NCBI GenBank assembly: GCA_032358165.1
Contig: JAALGY010000033.1
Location: forward strand, 558,001 to 622,000
Length of the DNA stretch: 64,000 nt
Source: Diplosphaera chodatii
Lineage: Eukaryota > Chlorophyta > Trebouxiophyceae > Prasiolales > Stichococcaceae
Direction of reading: 5' to 3'
The notes below the pieces were generated by a model that did no database searches, had not been told where the DNA came from, and saw only the letters and a program-made list of their open reading frames with translations. The translations under genes were made by a program, and so were the position numbers. Shown here piece by piece: positions 46,201 through 59,250 of this stretch. Each line of letters opens with the position of its first letter. The stretch's first letter is position 1.

Positions 46201-49200
46201 TCAGACAAGGAACTTGTTCTATTGACTCTGCAGCAGCATGCACATCTCCGTTCTGATCAGTGGGATGTTGCTGGCACCAAGGCTGTTGGCTGCACGCAGG
46301 AAATCGAGATGGGCGGCGGTAGCGTCGCCATTGCGGCAGTCCAGGACGCCATCGCCCGTGGCATGCTGGCAAGTCCTCCTGCCTCTGTGTGCCTCCCCAT
46401 GTGTTGCCGCGCTAAGATACTCTGTGCTAGTGGTTCACAGCACCTATCAGCATGAGGCATGACCCCTCGCATGCATGCTGCAGGAGAAGGGAAATGCGAA
46501 TGCGGTGTGGTGGGCCAGGCGGTGCCTCGCGGTGCTCGGCGGCGGCTGGGACAAGGTCGGCCTGCGGCAGCTGTCCGGCATGCTCGTCATTGTCTTTGCC
46601 CGCCAGGTGCCCCCGGCCCGCTTGTGGACCTGCAAGGTCGTGAGCACCAGAGTGTTGCTGTAATGCAGCATGCCTGCATCGTCATTTCCTGTGCCTGATT
46701 AGAAAGTATGCATAAACAGCAAGCGGCTGATGCTTGGGATCCGCAACATCATCTTGCAGGAGCTGCGAGAGGTGCTGGGCGAGGTGGCCACGGCCAGCGT
46801 CGCTACAGGGGTGCTGGGCGTGGGCGGCAACAAGGGCGCGGTCGCCATCGGCTTCACGCTGCACCGGCGGCGGGTCGCCTTCCTGGCAAGCCACTTCGCC
46901 GCCCACCAGGTGCGGCCTGCGGCAGGCAGTGCGCTGCCCGTACGGCCAGGCAGATGCACAGGCTTCACTGGCTCGCAGGCAGTCCCTGGTCGTAACACTA
47001 CACACCTAGAACTGTGCCCCAGCTACACAATGCAGCCAGACAAGTAATGGAGCTTCTGGGCTGCACCTATCGTGAGGAGCAGGCTATGGTCTCTGCTGCC
47101 ATTTTGCGCTGCAACAAGCAGACTCGTTGGCACTGTGCTGTGTCGAATGGTGCTGTGTCGTGCTCAGGCTCACAGGACGCCAACAGCATTTGTTGGACAG
47201 CAGGTGACGAATGTCCACATGATGTGTGATGCTGCAGAGCACAGACGCTGCCAGCCAGAGCTGCCAATGACTGATCTCTCCTGCAGAATGCACAACCAGG
47301 TTCCTAGGTGCACACACAAAGCTGAGTGATGCGCATGCCCTGCCAGGCGGTGCGCACTGGCAGCGTGCTGCGTGCGCCGCCCCGCAAGCTGCTGTCAAAA
47401 TCGCCGCCCCCCAGACCAGCGTCCGTCTCCATGCCGGAGCCCCTGCACGGCAAAGCACTGGCACGGCTGTCCCACAGCTTTTTGGGTCCCCAGACATGTG
47501 CATGCAGAGCAGTTGCCTGCACCGGGGTGCGACACTGTTGGCCCCAAGATCGGCACCCGGGCCCGGGAGACCAGGGGTCCTGGTGCGACACCTGCGTCCT
47601 GCTGGTGATGGTAAATGGGACTCTGGGGTGCAGGGCGCGGTGGAGGCGCGCAACGCCAACTACGCGCAGATCACGGCGCAGCTGGCGTTCAAGCGGGGCG
47701 CCGCGGTCGACGAGGAGCACCACGGCGGCGGCGGGCGGGAGGTCAAGCACGTCGGCTCGACGAACCGCATCGAGGTCGCCGAGGCGGAGGGGCAGAATAT
47801 GGCGCTGCAGGATGAGGCGGAAGTGCAGGTAGGCACATCCCACTTTCACTCCAGATGTGCGGCTGGTAGAGTCTTGGTCCAGCAGGCTCACCCGTCATTC
47901 CTGCAGCACTTGACCCGCTGGTCATTGGGTCGACTTCAGCATGCAGAGCAACCCCCGGGGTGCATCCAACTCGCACACTGGTGTTGTGGGTGCGCTGACC
48001 GCTGCCCGCTTTGGAACCCGGCAGGGCGAGGGGGTGGGGTCGGCGGAGCTGCTGGTATGGATGGGCGACTTCAACTACCGCATCATGGGCGAGCGGGACG
48101 CCGTGGTGGGCACCATCCGCAGGTTCCTGCTCAAGGGCGACCAGGCTGCCCTGCAGCAGCTGCTCGCACAGGTGCGCGGCCATTGCTCACAGGAGACTCC
48201 CTTATGCGTGTGGATTCCCGACGACTTCCGAGTTGCCCGCATCACTGACAGCAATGCTACAACCAGCATCCCTGATGGACCTGCAGGACCAGCTCCGGCG
48301 GGAGATGGCCGCCAGCAACGTGTTCCGCTTCATGCACGAGGCCGCGATTGGCTTTGCGCCGACGTACAAGTTCGACAAGGGCGACCCCGCGCCGCTGGCG
48401 TACGACACCTCCGAGAAGCAGCGCGTGCCCGCCTGGTGCGACCGCATCCTGTTCCGCGGCTCGGAGCTGACCCGCAGCAGCGCACAGGTGACTGGTTGCA
48501 AACACACTCGGCTGGTATTTGTGTTGGGAACAATAGAATACAACTGTTGCAGCTTGTCCTGAATGGTTCACAGCACCCTTGGGATGCGCACATGAGGTTC
48601 TGTTGCCTCTGCATAGTGAACTCGCTGCACTATATGCGTGCCGTCCTGCAAGATTAGGTGAACTTTCGACACCAGGTATGCCATCGACGAAGCTGGTGCG
48701 TGGTCCGCAGGATCCGAGGCGGCACGACGAGCCGGACGTCCCGGAGCCAGCGCTGCAGGCGGAGGAGATCCGCGTGGGCTGCAAGGCGTACTTCTCGGTG
48801 CCGGAAGCGGCAGAGTCGGACCACAAGCCGGTGCTGGCGCGCCTGGCGGTCAGCATGCCCGTCACTGACCAGGTGCAAGCGCTTGTTTACATCACGGACA
48901 CAAGTAATGGGAAATATAAACATAATAAATAATAATTATTGAATTATTGAATGATGGGAAAGCCCTCGCTTGCACGTCCTGCACGAAAGCACGACGCTGA
49001 CATCATGGGAATGGTGCACATGCAGGCGGCTGACCCTTTCCTGCTTGCACGATGCCCGATGCCGCTCCTTGCTGCTCAACATGGTATACGACGCTGATGC
49101 CCTGCTGCGCCCCTGCAGGCCAAGAAGCGCAGCCGCGCTTCGGCCATCCTGGCGGCCGCCAGCGCGAGGGCGGCGGCAGCGGAGGGCGCCCCCGCGGTGC

Positions 49201-49995
49201 AGCTGTCCCCGGCGGCGGTGACCGTCGAGGCCGGCAGCCCGCCCGCGGAGCTCCTCTTCCTGCACAACATCGGCACAGCAGCGGCAGCGTTCTCCCTGGC
49301 GCCCGCCCTGGTGAGCCCCTGCCTTGACCAGCCAGCCCCGCGGCGAGTGTTGAGCTTCGTCGCGACTTGAGAACATGCAGCGTGTCTGACTGACGAGAGG
49401 CTGCCCTGCGCCTGACCTCCCACCTTGAGCACCTGCTTGAGCAAAGTGCTCAGGAGCATGCCCAGGAGGAAGCAGTGCCATCAGCGGCGCACGTGATGGT
49501 GTCCACCACTGCTGTGCAGACCAGCGGCGTGACGCGTGATGGCCTGCCGTCTTGGCTTATAGCACACCCGTCCAGGGGGGTGCTGCGGCCGGGGGAGCGG
49601 GTGGCCATCCACCTGGGTGCTCACCCCTCGCAGCGCAGCCGGCCCCTGCAGGCACGCTGCTCGCTGCCGCGGCACGCTCAAAGCATGCACCGTGGACCTC
49701 GTGCATCGTGGCAGCGGCTGCCTTGGCGGCTGCTGCTGACCCTGCTGACGTGCTGCGCTTCTGTGGGGTTTGCCTGCACTCACCGGCCCGCTGACCATTG
49801 TGATTGCAGGCGAGGCTGGCGGTGCGGGTGCTGCCGCTGGCCTCCCTGGGCGGTCCCAAAGACGCCCTGCAGCAGCTGCGGCTCAGCGTCACATGCGCAC
49901 CCTCGTCCAAGCGCAGCCACATGGCCCCCTCGCTGCGGCAGGATGCCGTGTCGTACGGCGGGACGTACAGCACCCTCGGCAGATGGGATGACTGA
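40205..49995 (+). CDS. EH-domain + WD40 + type II inositol polyphosphate 5-phosphatase + ASH-like (FRA3-like)
   Basis: Large multi-exon gene from ATG 40205 (MDELDHIISGRAPDPSS) to TGA at 49993-49995. An EH (Eps15 homology) domain comes first: VKRWFAEADADGDGR continues as VAGGEAVQFFTRTGLPKGDL and SVVWRAA (40.68-41.02 kb), with a calcium-loop pattern DADGDGR. A long disordered Pro/Ala/Ser stretch follows. WD40-type repeats run from about 42.7 to 45.8 kb (SVHVDVHNDLLWTG; WSCSGKTICLWSADTGAWLG; GLADGAVRVFG). The phosphatase runs from 45.9 to 48.9 kb, with TWNVNEQRPE, GVLGVGGNKGAVAIGF, WMGDFNYRIMG, PAWCDRILFRG and SDHKPVLAR, so the active site is complete. An ASH/MSP-like beta domain follows (VQLSPAAVTVEAGSPPAELL; GVLRPGERVAIHLG). 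WD40 + 5PTase + ASH is the FRA3/5PTase12-14 layout of plants, which dephosphorylate PtdIns(4,5)P2 and InsP3. The N-terminal EH is the oddity. Not all exon borders were resolved. Confidence 0.85.
48911..48955. repeat. AT-rich patch in an intron
   Basis: About 45 bases made almost only of A and T, including AATAATAATTATT, in a GC-rich intron of the 5-phosphatase gene. It can pair with itself in part. No function assigned. Confidence 0.6.
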
Positions 49996-50531
49996 GGCGG
50001 CTGCAGATTGGCTTGGGTGCCAGTGCGTGGCATGCAGCAGCCCACAGAGCCACACCAACTGTGCTACTCTGCTGTGTTGCCTGTACAGCTGGCGGCGAGA
50101 CGCATGTGTGCGCAACATCAGTGCGATGCACCTGGCATGCGGACACAGTCCAGGACTGCGAACACTGAACCTTGACCCTCTACACAGCAGTTTTGCACTG
50201 ATGAGCTCCACCGTGTGCAGCGGCCTGAGAGTCGTGTAATACGGAGTTAGTCGGCAGAGCCGGGTCAACATTCGATTGGTCCTCTGGTCCGTCTGAACAT
50301 CTTGATCTCTCGATCAAACCGCAAGCTGGCAGGCCCGCTGCGACTCCCCGTAGTGCAGCAGAACGGTCATTGTGATGTCTCACGATTCAGTGTGGTGCAC
50401 GCAGAGCACGTCGTTTGACTGTGCACGGTGTTCGACGGGTTGTTTATCGCACATATGGTTTCAGCATGATGATGTCGTTCTGCACCGGGCTTCTCTTAGC
50501 CTGATGTAGGTCCGGGGTCGTGGCAGTGAGC
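49996..50531. other. intergenic region between two + strand genes
   Basis: 3' flank of the 5-phosphatase gene and promoter side of the golgin-like gene. Nothing coding recognised. Confidence 0.45.
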
Positions 50532-53500
50532 ATGTGGGGACAGCTGTCGACCTTCGGCGAGAAGCTGTCGGCCAACCTCAAATTGGACGAGCAGCTGGTA
50601 AGACCGCTTCAAGATCGCCCTGTGGTCTAACAACAGTAAGAGCAGCTGGTGTGCTGCACCGCCGAGCGTCCGCACCTCTAGCTACGTGCAGTCACACTGT
50701 CATGCTGCCAAACCTGAAGAATCGTACAGCTGCTGGTGTCCGGTTGAGCAGCAGGTAGATGCTGAAGCGCCGCAACCTGGGAGTACAGTCGCTGCTGCGC
50801 CTGCTCTGGCGCTGAGCTGTTTCTGCCACTGCGCAGGACTTCGCTCGAAACCAGGTCGGGGCGCTCGCTGACTCGGTGCTCGCCATCGAGCCGGGCGCAG
50901 ATGACGCCGATGGTGACGCAGCGGATGCGGACAGCCAGCAGCACCATGGCAGCGGTCTGCACATGTCGGATGCGGGTGTGGAATCTCACACACCAAGTGC
51001 ATGATCAAGGGGCATGAGACCATGCAGCATATCTGTGCAGCATTCTCACGATAGGGCTGCATGCACATCATGTGGGAGGGCTCCAGCACAGCGGCATGGG
51101 GTGTGCACGGGTGCTGTGACTCATAGCAGCTGTGAGGGGTTGACACCTACGTTTTGCACATGCGAGCAGGCCTCATGGGCGGCTGGGATCAGGAGAACGG
51201 CTTCGACGGCTTCGAGGAGGTGCCCTTGGACACACCCGCAGCAAAGGCGCCCAAGCCCGCGAGCAGCGGCAGCAAGCCCCGCGGCGGCGCTGACGAGGCA
51301 GCAAGCCTGCGGCAGGAGGTTGCAGGGCTGCGAGCCCGCCTGAAGGCTGCAGAGGCGGTGAGCAGGACCAGCAAGCAGAAGCAGTGTGGGGACCGCACCG
51401 TGCCGTGTCACCGCGCCTGAGGCAGCTTGCTGGGTGGCGATGCCATCAAATTTTGCTGGACGATATACCAGGGCATGAGCACAGCACAGCTGTGTGCCAC
51501 AACATGGTCCAAGGCCCTGTGCTGGGCTCACAGGCTGCGGCGGACTCGGCCGCGGAGGCGGGGGGTGTGCAGGCGGCGCTGCGGGGGGCGCAGCAGCTGG
51601 CACGCGACGCTGATGCCAGGGCTGCAGCGGTGGGTCAACGAGTCTTGTGCACTCCACAGGCAACCTTCCTGCCACAGGGTTGTGCAGGTGTCCCTGCCGA
51701 TGAGGTCTGTTGACAAGGTGCTCCTGTCCTCTCTTATGCACCTTTGATTTGCCAAGGCTAACCTGACCTCCACATGATGATGGCCCAGCAGGGAGAGGAG
51801 GCACAGCGGCAGCTGCAGCAGGTGGAGGACGAGCTGAGGGACGTCAAGGCGGCTGCAGCGGCAGCGGAGCAGCGGAACGTGGAGCTGGCTCAGCAGCTGG
51901 CGGCTGCGCAGGCGTCCGCCGCAGGCGCCGCCGCCACAGCCACGCCCGCGACGTCGCCAGCCAAGGCGCCGGGGGAGGCCTCGACGCCAGCTGGCGCCAG
52001 CGATGCCGACCAGGTCCGCGGCATGCAGCGCCCTGCGTCCCACGTGCCACAGCATGCAAGCATGTGCCGATGAGCGCTGCCGTCGCCGACGGCCCCCACC
52101 AGTGTCTGGCAACATGGGGGGCGCCTCCAGCACGAGGGGCGGAGACGCCGGTGGCTGCGCATGCGTCAAGGGTTCAGGGTGGGCTTGCAGGTGGCGGAGT
52201 TCAGGCTGCGGCTGGGGCGCGCCAAGCGGCAGATCCTGACGCTGCGGCGGCAGTTGGAGGAGGCGCAGCGCCAGCGGGACGAGGCCCTGGAGGGGGCCCG
52301 GGGCCAGCAGCTCGCAGGCCAGCAGCCGCCGGACGGTGCTGCGGCTGACGGCACTGGAGCGCCAGGTGAAGCTGCACCGCCGCAGCAGCCACAGCAGGAC
52401 GGGCACGCAGCAGCTGCAGCGGCACCGGACGGTGTTCCCACTGGCACCGCTGCAGCGGACGTCGTGCAGCTCAGCCAGGCGCGGGCAGGGCATCAGGCGG
52501 AAGCCGAGCAGCTTCGGCAGGCGCTGGCGGATAGCGGCGCGCAGCTGGAAGCTGCGCAAAGGCGGGCGGACCAGGCAGCGGCTGCGGAGGCAGAGTCTGA
52601 AGCAGCCCGCGCAGAGCTGCAGGCGGCGGCGGCGGCGGCGGCGGCGGACGCTGAAGCGGGCTCCGCAGCAAAGGCCGAGCTGGCGTCGGCGCGGCAGCAG
52701 GTGGCGCACCTGCAGCAGGCGGCGGCTGCCTCGCAGGACCAGCAGCGCATGGCGCAGCAGCAGCTCACCGTCAGCCGCCAGGTGAGGCACAGCAAGGCAT
52801 TCTGCACACAGGCATGTTGTCCGTCGCATCCACGATTGTGTCCTGCGTGCCATTGTTGCATGCGTCAGGCGGCCCGATGACCGCCATGTGTCTTCTGCAG
52901 GCACAAGAGGAAGCCGAGCGGCAGCTGGTCGCGGTGCAGCAGCAGCTGGGTGAGGCGCTGGCGGAGGCCGCCGATGCGCAGGTCAGTCAAGTCTGATTCA
53001 CCCTGCAGCCTGCGCTGCTCAAGTATCACCCGCCCTCTTCAAATATATGCGTGCTGCAGGTACAACGTAGTAAATCGTTTTGTGCACAGGAGCAGCTGGC
53101 CGCAGTGCAGCAGCAGCAGCAGCGGGCGCAGCAGGAAGCAGCCGAGGAGGCGGCCCGTCTGCAGCAGCGCGTCGCCGCGCTAGAGGCCGACCTGAGGACG
53201 GCGCAGCAGCGCCTCGCAGCCTCGCAGCAAGGCCCCAAGCAGGAGCAGCCGGCAGCAGCAGCCGCAGACCGCCAGCCTGATGACGGGCGGCAAGCACCAC
53301 CTGCAGCAGGCGGCGGCAGCGCTGATGTGGCACCGCAGCAGCAGGTGCAGGACCTGCAGCAGCGGGTGCAGGATCTGCAGCAGCAGCTGGCGGCCGCGCA
53401 GGGGGAGCGGCAGCGCTGGCAGGCCCAGGCGGCCGGCACGCCTCCTGAAGCCGAAGCGGGCGCCGGCCTGCGGCAGGAGGCGGCCCGCCTCCAGGCCGAG

Positions 53501-56500
53501 CTGGCCGCTGCGAGGGATGCGGCCGGGCAGGCGCGGCAGCTGCAGCACAGGGTCGCCGCGCTGGAGGCTGAGCTCGCGGCGGCGCAGCGGGCGGCGGGCG
53601 ACGCGGCAGCGGGCCAGCGGCAGGCGTCGGAGCTGGCCGCCCAGCTGCAGGCAGCGCAGCGGGAGGCGGCGGCGGCTGCAGAGCTGCAGGAGCTCGTAAG
53701 TTCCCTCCAAGCGGAGGTGGCCGCGGCGCGGCAGTCGGCAGCGGGGGCGGAGGGCGTTGCGGAGCAGGTCGCCACCCTGGAAGCGGCCAACAAGCAGCTG
53801 CAGGAGCGACTGCAGTCCGCTCGGCAGGGGCAGGAAGGCTTGGCGGCGCTCCAGGATCAGCTGGCGGCAGCACAGGCTGAGCTGCAAACAGCGCAGCAGG
53901 CGGCCGCCGATGCGGCTGACCTGCGGCGGCGGCTTGCTGAGCTGGAAGCCGAACTGCAGTCATTACAGCAGGCAGCCACTGATGTGGCGACTTTAGAGGA
54001 CAAGGTCGCCAGCTTAGAGGCGGCCTCGGCACAGCTGGAGGCACAGCTGCAGGCGGCCCGGCAGTCGGCGGCCGGCGCTGCTGAGCTGGCAGAGGAGGCT
54101 GAAGCGCTGCAGGCCGCCAATGCGCGGCTCGAGGCGAGCGGCGCCAAGATGCGCGCGGGCATCGACAAGCTGCAGGCCGCGCTGCAGCAGAAGGTGCGGC
54201 ATCAATGTGCCGCCGGCCACCTGTGCGCGAGCACTGAACAGCAGCAAAAGCCATGCACTTTGACATGCCACATGCTGTCCCGGGGCACGGTCAAGGGTCA
54301 TCGGCTGAGGGCTTGGGATCGAACAGGACTACACTGAGCCTCAACACACGTGCATGCAGGAAGCCCAGCTGGCCGAACTCCAGGCGCAACAGGGGGGCGG
54401 CAACGGCGGCGGCGAAGCCGTAGCGCAGCGCCTGCCGGCGGCGGAGGCGGCCGCAGCTGCGGCGGAGGCGGCGCTGCGGGGGGAGCGCGAGGCGCGGGAG
54501 GACTCGGACGCCGCCCTGGACGAGGCCGTGGAGCGCCTGCGCGCTGCGGAGGCCCGCGCCAATGGGGTGGGCTTCAATCCTTTCAAAACAGTGAAGTACT
54601 TTGTCGAACATGGTGACGTGACGTGCGGCCCCTGCTCGCCTGCGCAGCTTGTGCGCCGCTAAGGTTGCTTATGGGAGGCGGGCCATCAGTCTTGTTGGCA
54701 GATGAAGGGCGCCTGCGATGCCCTTTTTGCCTGGATGAAGCACAGCAACAGCCTGTTCAGCAGGGGCTGCCACGTTTTGCGCGGGCACCAAGCGGCAGCA
54801 TGTTGAATGCGCACCAGAAGCGCGTCGCACACCTGGTCATATCGCGAGTTCCCTGCAGGCGAAGCAGCGCGCAACGGACCTGGAGCAGCAGCTGGCGGCG
54901 GCGCGGGCGGCCGCGGCAGAGCAGCAGCGGAAGGCGGAAGCGGACGCGGGCGCCGCTGTGCAGCAGTTCCAGGCGCAGTGCGAGGAGATCAAGGTCGCGG
55001 CCGCCGCCGCCGGCCATGCAGCAGGTGCAAAGTCTGCCTTCATTCGGGTCTGTTCCCAGTGCCATGTCTTGCAGGGGCGGAAAGGCGTCACCACCCTGTC
55101 GAGGCCGTCTCAACTATGGCAGACCGTCGTGCGGGCCTCACCGGGTGTCAGGGACTGCAGGTGTGGCGCTCGGTCACAGCTGCTGCCGTGCGCTGCAGGC
55201 CGGGCGGAGGCGGCGGCGGAGGCGGCCGCCCGGGAGGACGCCCTGCAGCAGCGGCTGGCGGATGCGCAGGGGGCGGTGCTCGCCGCCGAGGCCGAGCGCG
55301 ACGAGCTGCAGCGGGCGGCGGACGCCGCCGCCGCCACGCACGCGGCCATGGCGCAGCTGCGCGAGGCCGACGCGCGGCTGCAGAGGTGCGGCGCAGCAGG
55401 GGGGCTGAATATCATTGCAGCTGGCGCGACCCTGCATCCGTGTCAACCTCCCGCAGGGCAGTCTGCACACAAACCCCTGGTGGCTGTGTCGGGTGTGCAG
55501 ACGCTGGCCCGGCTCACAACGGAATCGCACGGGTCACGACCCAAGTGCTGTTGGGGTAGAGCATCGTTTTAATTGGTCGGAAGGTAGGGCACTCAACATA
55601 CGTGCCCAACTGCAGGGAGACGGAGGAGGCGCGGCAGGCGATGCAGCGTGCGCTGGCCGAAGCCGAGGCGGCGAAAGCCGAGGTGGCTGCTGTCCGGCGG
55701 GAGGCGGACGAGCGGCAGCGGCGCTTCCTGGCGCTGAACGGCGGCTGGAAGCGGAAGGAGGAAGCGCTCGCGGCGGCCGCGGCCGCGGCGGAGGCGGCGG
55801 CGGCGGAGGCGCGGGCCGCCGCGGCGGAGGCTGGTGCCCGTGCCGAGGACGCCGTCAGGGTGCGCACAACAATCACTCCGCTGGCTCACCAGGCTGCAGC
55901 ATCGCTGCACTCGGCGGCGCAGCCCCGCAATCGGCAGAATGCCATGGAGGGGATGACATGACGTGGTCACATTCCTCAGGGCCCCGCAGCCGCCAGTCGG
56001 TCCTGTGTGCCTAATGTTGTGAATGTCATGGCTGTCGTTCCCCATGTAGACCCTCATGGAGTTTTGTACCGTGCACAACTGAACAGGAGGCGCAGCAGGC
56101 GCAGCGGCAGGCGGCCCTGCAGCAGCAGCAGGCCGAGGCGGCGACGGCCGCGCGCGCAGCTGCGGAGGCGTCCGCCGCCGCCGCCGCCACACAGGTCGCA
56201 GCGCTGCAGGAGCGCCTGGCCTCTGCCGACGCCATGCTGGTGCGCAACACTTTGGCTGCCTAGGTGTCGACATTTGGCATTCCAGACTTTTTTTTCAGTC
56301 ATGCTGGCATGGTGCGGCTGCTGCATCCCGTCTGGCAGAGTGCTGCTTCCATGATAAGAGTCCGAGCACCCTTGCTGTCTCTGGGGCTGGCCGGTTTGCT
56401 GGGTCGTGTCAAACCGACATGGTCGGCGCCCCACTTTTCCAAATGATCATTCAACGCTTTCGTCACCCTGCCCAGGTGCTGGAGCGGGAGGCGGCGGAGG

Positions 56501-57602
56501 CGGCGGCTGCCGAGGCGGCGGGCGCGGAAGCTGCGCGCTTGCAGGAGCGGCTGCAGGAAGCCGAGGAAGCGGCGGCGGCCGCCCGGGCACAGGCCGCCGA
56601 GGCCGAGGCGGCGGCAGCGGCATCACAGCGGCAGCTCGCAGACGCCAGGTGAGACTGAGGTTAGGATTGCACATGGTGCTGTCACCCGTGGGCCTTCGGT
56701 TTCAAAACGTTCAACACACAAAGCAAAGGTGCACAGCATGAAGCGTTGTCGTTTTGCAGATCAGCAGTATTTGATGATTGACTGCACTCATGGAGCCATC
56801 TGCAGTTGCAATATCTGAGCCGCCAGGCGGGTTGCAGCTGCTGCCAGTTCCTGCAGCACGCACATGCATGGTCACAAGAGGCATGCCTGCCGCGCCGCAG
56901 GTCAGAGCTGAGCGTCGCGCAGGACCGGGCGACGGCTGCCGAGATGGCCAAGATCCAGCTGTCGCTGCGGCTGGCGGAAGTGGACGCCGCACGCGACGCC
57001 GCCCTGGACGACGTAGGGAGCCCCCCTGCAGCAGCAACAGCCCGGGGGGTCGGCGGCGGCGGCGACGTGGGCCCCACCACAGCCGGGGCACATGCTGAGG
57101 GCACGGGGGATGCCGCTGACGCCGCGCCAGCCGACGGCGCGGCCGTGCAGCCGCAGGCGTCGCAGCGGTTGCAGCAGGCGGCGGCGGCGGCTGCCGGGGC
57201 AGACGGCGAGGCGCTGCTCCGGCGGGCGGCGGCCGCCGAGGCGCGCGCCCTGGAAGCGGAGAAGCGCGCGAAGGACCTGGCCTGGCAGGTGGCCGTCCTG
57301 CTGACTGACGCCAGTTGTCTGTTGTAGATCATTCATCCAATCCTTCCATGTTGTCCAGTCAAGCAGGGGCGTGTGTGGTGACACTTCCCCCAAAGACTTG
57401 CTCACAGTCCAACAGCTATCTGTTGAGAGCGAAGAGCAACCGCTGAGGTGACGTTGCTGTGCTGCAGATCCGGATGATCAGCGAGCCGCAGCGCATCGGC
57501 GGCGGTGCGCAGCCGGGGCGCCTCGCCGCCGCGATGGACATGTTTGGCTGCGCAATCCGCAGCAATCGGCACCCGCTGCCGCACGTGCCACAGCCAGAGT
57601 GA
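50532..57602 (+). CDS. golgin-like long coiled-coil protein
   Basis: Many exons from ATG 50532 to TGA at 57600-57602. Exon 1 (50532-50597) reads MWGQLSTFGEKLSANLKLDE and exon 2 begins DFARNQVGALADSVLAIEPG. This resembles the start of plant golgin candidates 3/4 (MWSS...LKENL type), an amphipathic N-terminus thought to sense membranes. Almost everything from 51.3 to 57.3 kb is Ala/Gln/Glu/Arg heptad sequence (for example VAEFRLRLGRAKRQILTLRR; LQQRVAALEADLRTAQQRLA), a very long coiled coil suited to a vesicle tether. The last exon (from about 57467) contains ISEPQRIGGGAQPGRLAAAM. I see no clear GRIP domain. The extreme bias hides homology, so the golgin call rests mainly on the N-terminus and shape. 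Exon borders inside are approximate. Confidence 0.65.
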
Positions 57603-57967
57603 ATCTTCCGGCGCGTCGGCAGTCTCAGTGTACAGTTGTACAGTACGTTGCAGCAGGAGCCTCGATTGGGAAGAGTTGGATACGAGGAGGCATTACTGAT
57701 GACCCGCAGCCAGCACCAGCGTGTGCTGCCCTCTGAGTGCTGAATGCTGGTAACGAGGAGAGGTTGCCAGCTTGCTTGTCAATCTGCACAGCATGCATGT
57801 ATGCATCCATGTGCAAACAGTACCACGATAGCAAATGATGCTGAATGACCTGCACACTCCGCTCATCACCCTCTGACACTACAATCTAGATCAACACTGT
57901 AGCTGAGCAAGCCAAGCGCTACTGTGTTCCGGAACAGCTGTGCAACATCGTGCACTGGGGCCGGGCA
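57603..57967. other. intergenic, convergent 3' ends
   Basis: Lies between the 3' ends of the golgin-like gene (+) and the small membrane protein gene (-). No gene supported. Confidence 0.5.
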
Positions 57968-58552
57968 TCATCTTCTGGAATGGCTGGGCTGCAGGCCTGG
58001 CTCGCCTGAAGGGATGAACCCAGGCGCGGGATCAGACTGCGCCTTGTCGGCTTTGCCGCGTGACATGGTGTCGTCCACGGTCACCTGCATGCGGTGGCCA
58101 CAGCTTGCAGCACAGGAAAGCCACGGCTGCATTGACTGCAAGCAGACGGGTGGCGGGGTCTGGTGTCAACACGTCTCAAGGCTCTACCTTGGCGCTGGGC
58201 GTCATGCCATGCGGTCCCTTGTTGGGCGTGAAGCCGGAGAAGAGGATCGTCACGGCAGAGGCCACGACTGCCGCGCCGTCCCCCTGCAGCAGCACAAAGC
58301 ACGCCACGCACTGAGGCTGGAACGGCGGCGGCAATGTGGTGATGACGCCCACGGCAAGTGGCAACAGGGTGCCGCGGCATGCGAGCTGCATTGCCACCGC
58401 AGCATCTGAACAAGCCTACAGCAGCGCGCTGCTGCAGAGACACCCACCGCCAGGCGCTTGGCTCTGCCGAAGACGCCGCGCTGCGGCCGGGCAGACTCCC
58501 GCGGCGGCCTCATCTCGTCGCTCAGCGGCGGCAACTTTGCGCCCGACGCCAT
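57968..58552 (-). CDS. small membrane protein, unrecognised (139 aa)
   Basis: Three exons on the minus strand: 58448-58552, 58188-58385 and 57968-58084. All are phase 0 and give 139 aa. The N-terminus is Arg/Pro-rich (MASGAKLPPLSDEMRPPRES). The middle has two hydrophobic spans: TLLPLAVGVITTLPPPF and a segment around VVASAVTILFSGFTPNKG. The tail is polar (VTVDDTMSRGKADKAQ and on). I do not recognise the family; it could be an organelle or ER protein. An alternative acceptor would extend exon 3 upstream. The clean phases and membrane pattern support a real gene. Confidence 0.6.
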
Positions 58553-59250
58553 GTCTTAAGCGCTAGATGCTGCAGCAGGCAGCTGTGCGAGAGATCACCG
58601 ACCTGCACGGCAGCAGGTAGGCCCCAAGCTGAGCCCCATCCTCGTAAGCGGGCAATATGACACGCGACCTTAGCAGAAGCATGCATTCGGAGGTTGACTT
58701 TAGGTGTCTGTAGAGCCTGCGAGCATGGCTGCAGGACCGGTATGCGGACGTCATGCCAAGCCAAGCGTGGGAGGAACCGTGCAGGCCGTCGTGCCGTGCG
58801 CTCACGTGCCGAGTGCCCATCGAGTGCAGCCCCGGCCCGGCCCACCAGTGCGCAGGCTGACCTGCCCGACTGCATATGCGCCTACCACACATGTATCAGG
58901 GTGGCACATCGCCCGACTTGTCATTCGTCGTTGTTGCCCACCTGACGTGAGGCCACTTCTGTGGTGCAGGGTAACGCTTGAGAGGGCTGCGCAGGCTGAC
59001 AACGGCGCTGTGATGTTGGCTGAGGATGCGTGTGTGCTGTTTAATAGCCTTTACCTGCCTGAAGAGTGTGCCCCTTGCGGCGCAATCTTTACAGGGGCGC
59101 CGTAGCTTCGCGCACGTGATGAGGTGCTGGTCGCGACGTGGATCTGGCGAAGGGGCCATGGTCTGCCTACAAGCGGATAGGAAGTCCCATCAAACCTTTG
59201 TCAAACTTTCATATCTTGCTTGCTGCAGACTTGACTGGTTTACTTTGACG
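58553..59250. other. intergenic region
   Basis: Lies between the start of the small membrane protein gene and the 3' end of the RbcX gene, both on the minus strand. No convincing gene on either strand. Confidence 0.45.

Noticed and set aside
51528..54266. Very long minus-strand open frames (up to 458 codons) opposite the golgin-like gene
   Set aside because: They are mirror frames of Ala/Gln/Glu-rich heptad codons on the plus strand. Their Pro/Arg/Cys/Leu-rich translations have no plausible protein.
53051..54337. Tandem protein repeat of selective origin in the coiled coil
   Set aside because: The repetition follows from heptads built with few codons (GCG, GCA, CAG, GAG). I see no higher-order repeat unit beyond that.
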